From an uncultured Paracoccaceae bacterium (GTDB taxonomy: Bacteria; Pseudomonadota; Alphaproteobacteria; Rhodobacterales; Rhodobacteraceae), in the NCBI GenBank assembly GCA_913062865.1, contig CAJXWO010000023.1, positions 1 to 39,451 of the forward strand: DNA of 39,451 bases, given 5' to 3'. The notes below the pieces were generated by a model. That model searched no databases. It saw nothing but the letters and a program-made list of their open reading frames with translations, and was not told the origin of the DNA. A program made the translations under genes and the position numbers. Positions 7,310 through 14,509 of this stretch are shown piece by piece (the stretch's first letter is position 1; every line of letters begins with the position of its first letter).

Positions 7310-8107
7310 ATGACGCAAACACCGAAATCCCACGGCCGCAAATCCATCCGCGCTTCGGTTCAGCCGCGGTCTCTGATGACCGACCGGCCCGACCTTGCAC
7401 GGGCCTGGCGGGCGCAGATCATCACGCTATTCCCCGAGGCCTTTCCCGGTGTGCTGGGCGAAAGCCTGACGGGCATGGCGCTCAAGGACGGGATCTGGCA
7501 GCTCGACACCATCGGCCTGCGCGACTTCGGCGAGGGCAAGCACCGCAATGTCGACGACACGCCCGCGGGCGGCGGCGCGGGCATGGTGCTGCGCGCCGAC
7601 GTGATGGGCCGCGCGATAGAGCATGCGCTGAGCCGCGGGCCCGGGCCACTGGTCTACCTGTCCCCACGCGGGCGGCGCTTCGACCAGGCCATGGCACGGG
7701 ACTGGGCCGCGCTGCCCGGTGTCACGCTGATTTGCGGGCGGTTTGAGGGGCTCGACCAGCGGGTGCTCGATCACTACCGCGTGGCCGAGGTGTCCCTGGG
7801 CGATTTCGTGATGACCGGCGGAGAGATCGCGGCGCAAGCCATGCTGGACGCGACCGTGCGCCTGTTGCCCGGGGTGCTGGGCAATGCCGACAGCGCGGTC
7901 GAGGAAAGCCATTCGAGTGGTCTTCTGGAGCATCCGCAGTATACCCGACCGGCCGAATGGCAGGGTCATGCGATCCCGCCGGTGCTGTTGTCCGGCAACC
8001 ATGCCGAGATCGAGAAGTGGCGGCACGCACAGGCCAAGGCGCTGACCCGCGCGCGGCGGCCCGATCTTTGGGAGACTTGGGCAGCGGCGAACCCGGACGA
8101 GGGCTGA
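7310..8107 (+). CDS. trmD: tRNA (guanine-N1-)-methyltransferase TrmD
   Basis: A 265-residue SPOUT methyltransferase that makes m1G37 in tRNAs reading CNN/CGG-type codons and so prevents frameshifting. The core holds ITLFPEAFPGVLG, NVDDTPAGGGAGMV, YLSPRGRRFDQ, LICGRFEGLDQRVL and SLGDFVMTGGEIAAQAM, the trefoil-knot SAM site. LLEHPQYTRPAEW lies toward the C-terminus. The start at 7310 gives an N-terminal leader containing PKSHGRKSIRASVQPRSLM, a form I recognise from Rhodobacteraceae TrmD. An ATG at 7376 would remove it. Confidence 0.97.
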   Translation: MTQTPKSHGRKSIRASVQPRSLMTDRPDLARAWRAQIITLFPEAFPGVLGESLTGMALKDGIWQLDTIGLRDFGEGKHRNVDDTPAGGGAGMVLRADVMGRAIEHALSRGPGPLVYLSPRGRRFDQAMARDWAALPGVTLICGRFEGLDQRVLDHYRVAEVSLGDFVMTGGEIAAQAMLDATVRLLPGVLGNADSAVEESHSSGLLEHPQYTRPAEWQGHAIPPVLLSGNHAEIEKWRHAQAKALTRARRPDLWETWAAANPDEG

Positions 8108-8363
8108 CGCCGCGCTTTTCGCTTGAAAAGCGGCCCATTCTCTGGTTTATCGCGCGCGTTCCGTGCAGCGATCTGGTTCATGCACTCCTGTTTTCTTCGG
8201 CGGGCCGGTCGAACCTTTTCCTCGCGGCGGAACAACGAGATGACAAGCAACGCCGACCTGAACTCTGGCGGGCCGCATGCGCCGGGACCCGGAAGAAGAC
8301 CAAGAGCTCTGAGGCCGCAGACACCTTCACGGACAAAACCGTGAGCAGATAGGAGTAGATCAG

Positions 8364-8747
8364 ATGAACCTGATCGCAGAGATCGAGGCGGAACAGATCG
8401 CCTCCCTCGGGAAGACCATTCCCGATTTCAAGGCCGGCGACACCATTCGCGTCGGCTACAAGGTGACCGAAGGCACCCGTACCCGCGTCCAGAACTATGA
8501 AGGCGTGTGCATCAGCCGCAAGAACGGCGATGGCGTCGCCGGGTCGTTCACCGTCCGCAAGATTTCCTTTGGTGAAGGCGTGGAACGTGTGTTCCCGCTC
8601 TATTCGACCAATATCGAGTCAATCACCGTTGTGCGCCGTGGCCGTGTGCGCCGCGCCAAGCTTTACTACCTCCGCTCGCGCCGTGGCAAATCGGCCCGTA
8701 TCGCCGAGAAGTCCAACTACAAGCCCAAGTCGGGCGCGGAAGCCTGA
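8364..8747 (+). CDS. rplS: 50S ribosomal protein L19
   Basis: A 127-residue large-subunit protein at the 30S-50S interface. The pattern [53 protein letters not shown] and [14 protein letters not shown] is diagnostic. AGGAG at 8351-8355 lies eight bases before the ATG. The 256 bp between trmD and rplS carry no convincing gene. A small CACGG/CCGTG hairpin (8328-8343) sits just before the ribosome site and might be part of a leader that tunes translation. The C-terminus is basic. Confidence 0.98.
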   Translation: MNLIAEIEAEQIASLGKTIPDFKAGDTIRVGYKVTEGTRTRVQNYEGVCISRKNGDGVAGSFTVRKISFGEGVERVFPLYSTNIESITVVRRGRVRRAKLYYLRSRRGKSARIAEKSNYKPKSGAEA

Positions 8748-8758
8748 GGATTGCCTAC

Positions 8759-8980
8759 ATGAAAAAAGATCTGCACCCCGATTATCACTTCATCGACGTG
8801 AAGATGACCAATGGCGACATCGTGCGCATGCGCTCGACCTATGGCGCCGATGGCGACACCCTGTCGCTCGACATAGACCCGACCGTGCACCCGGCCTGGA
8901 CCGGCGGCAGCTCGCGCCTGATGGACACCGGCGGTCGCGTGTCGAAGTTCAAGAAGAAATACGAAGGCCTGGGCTTCTGA
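8759..8980 (+). CDS. rpmE: 50S ribosomal protein L31, cysteine-free form
   Basis: A 73-residue ribosomal protein L31. [47 protein letters not shown] and [13 protein letters not shown] fit the alphaproteobacterial form. The two CxxC zinc ligands of the zinc-binding L31 type are absent; there is no Cys at all. GAGG near 8746, overlapping the rplS stop, can serve as the ribosome site, and the gene starts 11 bp after rplS. It is the last gene before a strong terminator, so it closes the ribosomal transcript. Confidence 0.96.
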   Translation: MKKDLHPDYHFIDVKMTNGDIVRMRSTYGADGDTLSLDIDPTVHPAWTGGSSRLMDTGGRVSKFKKKYEGLGF

Positions 8981-9003
8981 TCCCAGCCGCCTTGCCGGTA
9001 TCG

Positions 9004-9034
9004 AAACGCCGCCCTCCACTGGGGCGGCGTTTTT
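9004..9034 (+). terminator. intrinsic terminator after rpmE
   Basis: AAACGCCGCCC (9004-9014) pairs perfectly with GGGCGGCGTTT (9022-9032) across a 7-nt loop, and the T run continues to 9034. This is a textbook Rho-independent terminator 24 bp after the rpmE stop, ending the rpsP-to-rpmE transcript. Confidence 0.93.
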
Positions 9035-9098
9035 CGTTGGGCGCGGGATGCGGGCTGTCACCCGCAAGCCACCGTTGGGAAAACCCGTCAATGCACCG

Positions 9099-9127
9099 TT
9101 TCCAGTCTTTTCCCCACAACATATAGT
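9099..9127 (+). promoter_or_regulatory. possible sigma-70 promoter for mipZ
   Basis: TTTCCA (9099-9104) and TATAGT (9122-9127) are separated by exactly 17 bp and lie 55 bp before the mipZ start, just downstream of the rpmE terminator. Each hexamer is an imperfect match to TTGACA/TATAAT (4 of 6 and 5 of 6). It is the best promoter-like pair in this gap. Confidence 0.4.
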
Positions 9128-9181
9128 GCGCATAACGACTGCTCTGGGCGACCGAAGAGTCGACGGGCAAGGGGAACGGAC

Positions 9182-9991
9182 ATGGCGCATATCATTGTTG
9201 TCGGCAACGAAAAGGGCGGCGCGGGGAAATCGACCGTGTCGATGCATGTGGCGACCACATTGGCCCGGCTTGGGCACAAGGTCGGCACGGTCGACCTGGA
9301 CCTGAGGCAGAAAAGCCTGGGCCGGTATGTCGAGAACCGCAAACGCTTTGCCGAGAAAGAGGGGCTGCCGCTGCCCTCGCCGACCTATCACGAACTGCCC
9401 GAGGTCGACTCGGCACAGCTTCAGCCCGGCGAGAACGTGTATGACCACCGCTTGTCCGCGGCGATTGCCGCGCTCGAGGCGGAAAGCGATTTCATCCTGA
9501 TCGACTGTCCCGGCTCACACACGCGGTTGAGCCAGGTCGCGCATTCGCTGGCCGACACGCTGATCACGCCGCTCAACGACAGTTTCGTCGATTTCGACAT
9601 GCTGGCGCGGATCGACAGCGACGGCGACACGATCCTGGGCCCGTCAGTCTATGCCGAGATGGTCTGGAACGCGCGCCAGCTGCGCGCCCAGGCCGGGCTG
9701 CCGCCCATCGACTGGCTGGTGATGCGCAACCGGCTGGGTGCCCAGCAGATGGTCAACAAGCAGAAGATGGAAGCGGCGATCGACAAGCTGGCCCGGCGCA
9801 TCGGGTTCCGCGTGGCACCCGGATTCAACGAGCGGGTCATCTTCCGCGAGCTGTTCCCGCGCGGTCTGACGCTGCTCGATCTCAAGGATTTGGGCGTCAA
9901 GCAGCTCAACATCTCGAACATCGCCGCGCGGCAGGAGTTGCGCGACCTGATCAAGGCCCTGGATCTGCCCGGCGTGACACCGGATTTCTGA
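9182..9991 (+). CDS. mipZ: division-plane positioning ATPase MipZ
   Basis: A 269-residue ParA/MinD-type P-loop ATPase. In alphaproteobacteria MipZ binds ParB at the poles, forms a gradient over the nucleoid and blocks FtsZ assembly away from midcell. The deviant Walker A KGGAGKST is at residues 11-18. DLDLRQKSLGRYVENR follows, then the Walker B-type FILIDCPGS, and LITPLNDSFVDFDML, a stretch characteristic of MipZ rather than plasmid ParA. AAGGGGA lies about six bases before the ATG. The gene stands alone between the ribosomal block and the convergent MarR gene. Confidence 0.93.
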   Translation: MAHIIVVGNEKGGAGKSTVSMHVATTLARLGHKVGTVDLDLRQKSLGRYVENRKRFAEKEGLPLPSPTYHELPEVDSAQLQPGENVYDHRLSAAIAALEAESDFILIDCPGSHTRLSQVAHSLADTLITPLNDSFVDFDMLARIDSDGDTILGPSVYAEMVWNARQLRAQAGLPPIDWLVMRNRLGAQQMVNKQKMEAAIDKLARRIGFRVAPGFNERVIFRELFPRGLTLLDLKDLGVKQLNISNIAARQELRDLIKALDLPGVTPDF

Positions 9992-9995
9992 CGGC

Positions 9996-10445
9996 TCAGT
10001 TCTCGTCCATGCTGGCAAGCCGTCGCAGGACCGTGCGCAGGCAGCGCAACTCGTCCTCGGTCATGCCGTTCAGCAGATCGGCCTCATAGCTTTGGGCAAC
10101 CTTGAAAAGGTCGCGATAGGCGGACTTGCCCTGCATCGTCAGATCCAGCCATTCGACGCGGCGGTCTTCGGCATCGGGCGTGCGGCGCAGCATCCGCCGC
10201 TCTTCCAGCTTGGCCACGGCGCGACTGATCTTGGTCTTGTGCATGCGTGCGCGGGTGCCGATCTCGGTCGCGGTGAGCCTCCCGTAAAGACCAAGGTGGA
10301 ACAGCACGCGCCATTCGGTGCGCAGCATCCCGTAGCGTTCCTTGTAAACATTCTGAAAGCCAAGGCTGCTGGCTTCTGCCGCCTGATTGAGCAGGTAGGG
10401 CAAGAAATTCTGCAGCTCGAAATCCGGTGTCGTCGTCCGTGCCAT
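9996..10445 (-). CDS. MarR-family regulator divergent from the homogentisate genes
   Basis: A 149-residue winged-helix protein. An N-terminal dimerisation helix precedes a MarR core: EWRVLFHLGLYGRLTATEIGTRARMHKTKISRAVAKLEERRML (about residues 44-86, with the recognition helix around KTKISRAVAKLE) and the wing RTPDAEDRRVEWLDLT. It is transcribed away from hmgA across a 72-bp gap containing an AT-rich dyad, the normal layout for a MarR protein that represses the divergent operon and itself. The ligand would likely be an aromatic acid of the pathway; that is inference. The stop lies close behind the mipZ stop, with convergent genes only 4 bp apart. Confidence 0.88.
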   Translation of the reverse strand: MARTTTPDFELQNFLPYLLNQAAEASSLGFQNVYKERYGMLRTEWRVLFHLGLYGRLTATEIGTRARMHKTKISRAVAKLEERRMLRRTPDAEDRRVEWLDLTMQGKSAYRDLFKVAQSYEADLLNGMTEDELRCLRTVLRRLASMDEN

Positions 10446-10463
10446 GGGGGCTTGCTCTAGCCC

Positions 10464-10489
10464 TTGTTAGTTACATTTTCAACTGTTAT
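10464..10489. promoter_or_regulatory. candidate MarR operator in the regulator-hmgA gap
   Basis: This AT-rich stretch contrasts with its GC-rich surroundings and contains AGTT (10469-10472) facing AACT (10481-10484). The surrounding TTAGTTACA...AACTGTTA gives an imperfect dyad centred near 10476.5. It lies between the divergent starts, where a MarR dimer would control both directions. No clear -35/-10 pair is visible. Confidence 0.4.
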
Positions 10490-10517
10490 CCGCGCAACCA
10501 ACGCAGGAGGACATGCC

Positions 10518-11879
10518 ATGAATCGCCAGAACGATCCGATCACCATGCATCAGGCGGCCACCCCGGTGGGCACGCACGAGGGCTACATGCCGGGCTTCGG
10601 CAACGATTTCGAGACCGAGGCGCTGCCCGGTGCCCTGCCCCAGGGCATGAACAGCCCGCAAAAATGCAACTACGGTCTTTACGGCGAACAGCTGTCCGGC
10701 ACGGCCTTTACCGCGCCCAGCCACCAGAACGAGCGCACCTGGTGCTACCGTATCCGCCCGTCGGTCAAGCATTCGGGCCGTTACACCAAGATCGACCTGC
10801 CCTACTGGAAATCCGCGCCCAATGTAGACCCGGATGTGATCAGCCTGGGCCAGTACCGCTGGGATCCGGTGCCGATGACCGATGAGGCTCTGACCTGGCT
10901 CACCGGCATGCGCACCATGACAACCGCGGGCGATGTGAACACGCAGGTCGGCATGGCCAGCCATATCTACCTTGTGACCCGGTCGATGGAGGATGCTTAT
11001 TTCTTTTCGGCCGACAGCGAATTGCTGGTCGTCCCGCAGGAAGGGCGTCTGCGCTTCTGCACAGAGCTTGGCATCATCGACCTGGAGCCCAAGGAGATCG
11101 CGATCATCCCGCGCGGCCTCGTCTACCGGGTCGAGGTGCTGGAGGGGCCCTGCCGCGGCTTCGTCTGTGAAAACTACGGCCAGAAGTTCGAACTGCCGGG
11201 CCGCGGGCCCATCGGGGCCAACTGCATGGCCAACCGGCGCGATTTCAAGACGCCGGTTGCCGCCTATGAAGATCGCGAGGTGCCCTCGACCCTGACGATC
11301 AAGTGGTGCGGCCAGTTCCACGAGACGCAGATCGGGCACAGCCCGCTCGACGTGGTGGCCTGGCACGGCAATTACGCGCCGGTGAAATACGATCTGCGTA
11401 ACTACTGCCCCATCGGTGCGATCCTTTTCGACCACCCCGACCCGTCGATCTTTACCGTGCTGACCGCGCCCTCGGGCGTGCCGGGCACCGCGAATATCGA
11501 CTTCGTCCTGTTCCGCGAACGCTGGATGACCATGGAGGACACGTTCCGCCCGCCCTGGTATCACAAGAACATCATGTCTGAACTGATGGGCAACATCTAC
11601 GGCCAGTACGACGCAAAGCCCCAGGGATTTGTTCCGGGCGGCATGAGCCTGCACAACATGATGCTGCCCCACGGGCCGGACAAGCAAGCCTTCGAGGGCG
11701 CATCGAATGCGGACCTGAAGCCCGAGAAGCTGGACAACACCATGTCCTTCATGTTCGAGACGCGCTTCCCACAGCACCTCACAGCCTTTGCCGCGAACGA
11801 GGCGCCGCTGCAGGACGATTACATCGACTGCTGGGACAGCCTGGAAAAGAAGTTCGACGGCACGCCTGGCAAGAAGTAA
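10518..11879 (+). CDS. hmgA: homogentisate 1,2-dioxygenase
   Basis: A 453-residue non-haem iron dioxygenase. It opens the ring of homogentisate with O2 to give maleylacetoacetate, the central step of Phe/Tyr breakdown. [40 protein letters not shown] and the C-terminal [12 protein letters not shown] and [15 protein letters not shown] segments are diagnostic; the last two carry the iron-binding His/Glu ligands of this family. AGGAGG at 10505-10510 lies seven bases before the ATG at 10518. It is the first gene of the cluster and is divergent from the MarR gene. Confidence 0.97.
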   Translation: MNRQNDPITMHQAATPVGTHEGYMPGFGNDFETEALPGALPQGMNSPQKCNYGLYGEQLSGTAFTAPSHQNERTWCYRIRPSVKHSGRYTKIDLPYWKSAPNVDPDVISLGQYRWDPVPMTDEALTWLTGMRTMTTAGDVNTQVGMASHIYLVTRSMEDAYFFSADSELLVVPQEGRLRFCTELGIIDLEPKEIAIIPRGLVYRVEVLEGPCRGFVCENYGQKFELPGRGPIGANCMANRRDFKTPVAAYEDREVPSTLTIKWCGQFHETQIGHSPLDVVAWHGNYAPVKYDLRNYCPIGAILFDHPDPSIFTVLTAPSGVPGTANIDFVLFRERWMTMEDTFRPPWYHKNIMSELMGNIYGQYDAKPQGFVPGGMSLHNMMLPHGPDKQAFEGASNADLKPEKLDNTMSFMFETRFPQHLTAFAANEAPLQDDYIDCWDSLEKKFDGTPGKK

Positions 11880-11884
11880 GCAAC

Positions 11885-11950
11885 GATTGGGTGCGTGAGA
11901 TCACGCACCCAATCTACGCCGGACCCGTAGGGTGTGTGCTTGCACGCACC
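11885..11950. repeat. two adjacent palindromic repeats between hmgA and fahA
   Basis: GATTGGGTGCGTG (11885-11897) pairs perfectly with CACGCACCCAATC (11902-11914) across 4 nt. Directly after it, GGTGTGTGC (11931-11939) pairs with GCACGCACC (11942-11950) with one G-U, preceded by GTAG (11927-11930 is GTAG). Both share the core GGTG(C/T)GTG...CACGCACC. There is no T-tract, so they are not classical terminators. They look like REP-type intergenic palindromes related to the one at 13236. Confidence 0.7.
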
Positions 11951-11975
11951 ACGCACCGAACAACAAGGACACCAC

Positions 11976-13232
11976 ATGCCTTTGATGCGCAGCTGGGTGG
12001 AAAGCGCGAACAGCGCCGACACACCCTTTCCCCTGAACAATCTGCCCTACGGCGTCTTTTCGACCGAGGGCACCGATCCCCGCTGCGGCGTGGCCATCGG
12101 TGACATGATCCTCGACATGGCCGCAGCCGAAGAGGCCGGCATCGTCGCCGTGGCCGACACGCCGTTGTTCGATGTGCCCTTCTGGAACGAGGTCATGGAA
12201 GAGGGCCACGCGGTCTGGGACGCTCTGCGCGCCCGGCTGATCGAGATTCTCGCCGATGGCGCGGATGAGCAGCCTTTGCTCGAACCGATGCTGGTCGCAC
12301 AGGCGGATGCGCAGATGCACATGCCGTTCCTCGTATCCGAATACACCGATTTCTATGCGGGCAAGCATCATGCCTTCAACGTGGGCACCATGTTCCGGGG
12401 ACCGGAAAACGCGCTGCCGCCGAATTGGCTGCACATTCCGATCGGCTATAACGGACGCGCCTCGTCGGTCGTGGTGTCGGGCACCGATGTGCGCCGCCCC
12501 TGGGGCCAGCTGAAAGGACCCAACGACGACGCGCCGCGCTTTGCCCCCTGCGCGCGCTTCGACCTGGAGCTCGAGATGGGTGCGATCATCGGCCAGCATT
12601 CCGATGGTCCGGTGACGGTGGACGAGGCCGATGCGATGATCTTCGGCTACGTTCTGCTGAACGACTGGTCGGCCCGGGACATACAGGCCTGGGAATACCA
12701 GCCCCTGGGCCCGTTCCAGGCCAAGGCGACCGCCACCACGATTTCGCCCTGGATCGTGACGAAGGACGCGCTGGCACCGTTCCGCTGCGCGACGCCCGCA
12801 CGCGAGAAAGAGCTGCTGCCGCATCTGCGCGATACCGGGCCGATGCTCTACGATATCGAGCTGTCGGTGTCCCTGGCTCCTGCAGGCAAGGACGCGACCG
12901 TGATCTCGCGCACCAACTACAACGAGATGTATTATTCCTCGGCCCAGCAACTGGCGCATCACACGACCTCGGGCTGCCCGATGACCGTGGGCGATCTTCT
13001 GGGCTCGGGCACAGTGTCGGGGCCGGAGAAGGACAATCGCGGCTCATTGCTCGAGCTCAGCTGGGGCGGGAAAGAGCCCGTCACGCTGGAGACCGGGGAC
13101 CGGCGCAGTTTCCTCGAAGACGGGGACACGCTTACCCTGCACGGGGCCGCCCGGGGCGATGGCTACACCATCGGCTTCGGCGATTGCACGGGCACCGTCC
13201 TGCCCGCGCTCGAAGACCCTTACGCACGCTGA
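11976..13232 (+). CDS. fahA: fumarylacetoacetase
   Basis: A 418-residue enzyme that hydrolyses fumarylacetoacetate to fumarate and acetoacetate, the last step of the homogentisate route. It has the small N-terminal domain (LPYGVFSTEGTDPRCGVAIGD) and the FAH catalytic fold, with YTDFYAGKHHAFNVGTMFR, LELEMGAIIGQ, LLNDWSARDIQAWEYQPLG and GDLLGSGTVSGPE. These supply the metal-binding Asp/Glu residues. AAGGA precedes the ATG at 11976; the frame is open to 11934 but that part overlaps the palindromic repeat. Length is normal for the bacterial and animal enzyme. Confidence 0.96.
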   Translation: MPLMRSWVESANSADTPFPLNNLPYGVFSTEGTDPRCGVAIGDMILDMAAAEEAGIVAVADTPLFDVPFWNEVMEEGHAVWDALRARLIEILADGADEQPLLEPMLVAQADAQMHMPFLVSEYTDFYAGKHHAFNVGTMFRGPENALPPNWLHIPIGYNGRASSVVVSGTDVRRPWGQLKGPNDDAPRFAPCARFDLELEMGAIIGQHSDGPVTVDEADAMIFGYVLLNDWSARDIQAWEYQPLGPFQAKATATTISPWIVTKDALAPFRCATPAREKELLPHLRDTGPMLYDIELSVSLAPAGKDATVISRTNYNEMYYSSAQQLAHHTTSGCPMTVGDLLGSGTVSGPEKDNRGSLLELSWGGKEPVTLETGDRRSFLEDGDTLTLHGAARGDGYTIGFGDCTGTVLPALEDPYAR

Positions 13233-13235
13233 AAC

Positions 13236-13258
13236 GTAGGGTGGGTTTCAAACCCACC
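13236..13258. repeat. palindromic GTAGGGTGGGTTT repeat after fahA
   Basis: GTAGGGTGGGTTT is followed after one base by AAACCCACC (13250-13258), giving a 9-bp perfect inverted repeat around a single central C. The GTAGGGTG head is the same as in the repeat at 11927, in the preceding intergenic gap of the same operon. It begins four bases after the fahA stop and ends 18 bases before the next gene's start, so it would be transcribed within the operon. Confidence 0.72.
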
Positions 13259-13276
13259 GCTGAGAAAGGAAGATCC

Positions 13277-14227
13277 ATGGCCAAGGCCTTTGCCTCCCAA
13301 GGCGACATGACGGAAAAGACAATCAGCTTCACCGAGGTGGGCGAGGGGCTCTGGGCCTTCACCGCCGAGGGGGACCCGAATTCGGGCGTCATCATCGGCG
13401 ACGACAGCGTGATGATCGTCGAGGCGCAGGCGACCCCGCGGCTGGCCAACAAGGTCATCGAAAAGGTGCGCGAGGTCACCGACAAGCCGATCAGCCACCT
13501 TGTCCTGACCCATTACCACGCCGTGCGCGTGCTCGGCGCATCGGCCTATGGCGCGGGCCAGATCATCATGTCCGACACCGCCAGGTCCATGGTCGTAGAA
13601 CGCGGGCAAGAGGATTGGGACAGCGAATTTCAACGCTTCCCCCGTCTCTTCGAGGGGCACGAGTCGATCCCCGGCCTGACTTGGCCCACCACCACGTTTT
13701 CCGACAGCATGACCGTCTACCTGGGCAACCGCCGGGTCGACATCATGCATCTGGGCCGCGCCCATACGGCGGGCGACGCGGTCATTCATGTGCCCGATCA
13801 GAACGTGATGTTCACAGGCGATATCGTCGAATACCACTCGGCCTGCTATTGCGGTGACGGGCATTTCAGCGATTGGGGCGACACGCTCGACGCGATCAAA
13901 TGGTTCGACGTGGATGCCATCGCACCGGGCCGGGGCGATGCCCTCGTGGGCCGCGAGATGGTGAACGCCGCCATCGAGAACACCCGCGATTTCGTCGAAA
14001 GCACCTACAAACCCGTGGCCCGTGTCGCGGCCAAGGGCGGCAGCCTCAAGGACGCCTGGGACGCCTGCCGCGCCGCATGCGACCCCAAGTTCAGCGACTA
14101 CGCGATCTACGAACACTGCCTGCCCTTCAACGTCGCCCGCGCCTATGACGAGGCCCGCGGCATCGATACCCCCCGCATCTGGACCGCCCAGCGCGACATC
14201 GAGATGTGGGAAGGTCTGCAGGGTTAA
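13277..14227 (+). CDS. metallo-beta-lactamase-fold protein with a half-lost metal site
   Basis: A 316-residue MBL-fold protein. The canonical HxHxDH motif reads THYHAVR (H79, H81, then V83 and R84 in place of Asp and His). H163 (RAHTAGD) and D182 (FTGDIVEYH) are kept. The last ligand, normally in PGHG, is R219 (PGRG). So the first metal site (H79/H81/H163) looks intact and the second looks dismantled. A Cys/His patch, ACYCGDGH at 189-196, follows. AGGAAG precedes the ATG. It sits between fahA and the hydroxylase in the same direction, suggesting a hydrolytic or housekeeping role in homogentisate catabolism that is not known to me. Confidence 0.88.
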   Translation: MAKAFASQGDMTEKTISFTEVGEGLWAFTAEGDPNSGVIIGDDSVMIVEAQATPRLANKVIEKVREVTDKPISHLVLTHYHAVRVLGASAYGAGQIIMSDTARSMVVERGQEDWDSEFQRFPRLFEGHESIPGLTWPTTTFSDSMTVYLGNRRVDIMHLGRAHTAGDAVIHVPDQNVMFTGDIVEYHSACYCGDGHFSDWGDTLDAIKWFDVDAIAPGRGDALVGREMVNAAIENTRDFVESTYKPVARVAAKGGSLKDAWDACRAACDPKFSDYAIYEHCLPFNVARAYDEARGIDTPRIWTAQRDIEMWEGLQG

Positions 14228-14239
14228 GGGAGACACGGC

Positions 14240-14443
14240 ATGGCCCATGGCCCCGACCGCTCAGAACTGTGGTTCCGGCTGGTTTTCAGCCTTGTTGGTA
14301 TTGGCCTGCTGGCCGGGGCGCTGGTCTATCGCGGCATCCCGCAGGGACCCGCATTTTTCGAGGTGATCCTGGTCGCGGGCGGCTTTTTCGGTGGCACCGC
14401 GGTCTGGACCTTGTGGAAACTGAGCAAGGCGGGGCCGAAATAG
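14240..14443 (+). CDS. 67-residue two-helix membrane protein
   Basis: A small protein with two predicted membrane helices at about residues 11-29 and 37-58, joined by a short RGIPQGP loop and ending in LSKAGPK. GGGAG lies a few bases before the ATG, and the gene follows the MBL gene after 12 bp in the same direction, so it is very likely part of the operon. No family is recognised. It might be an accessory of an uptake or redox step, but nothing in the sequence shows this. Confidence 0.65.
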   Translation: MAHGPDRSELWFRLVFSLVGIGLLAGALVYRGIPQGPAFFEVILVAGGFFGGTAVWTLWKLSKAGPK

Positions 14444-14509
14444 CGACCCCGCGCAACTGTTAGTCAGGCCCAGCGCCCCGAGGCGCGACGGTCTTGGGAG
14501 GAGACCCTG

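Noticed and set aside
8240-8344. A 34-residue frame in the leader of rplS
   Set aside because: It has no good ribosome site and its Pro/Arg/Gly-rich translation looks like noise; the region is more likely untranslated leader.
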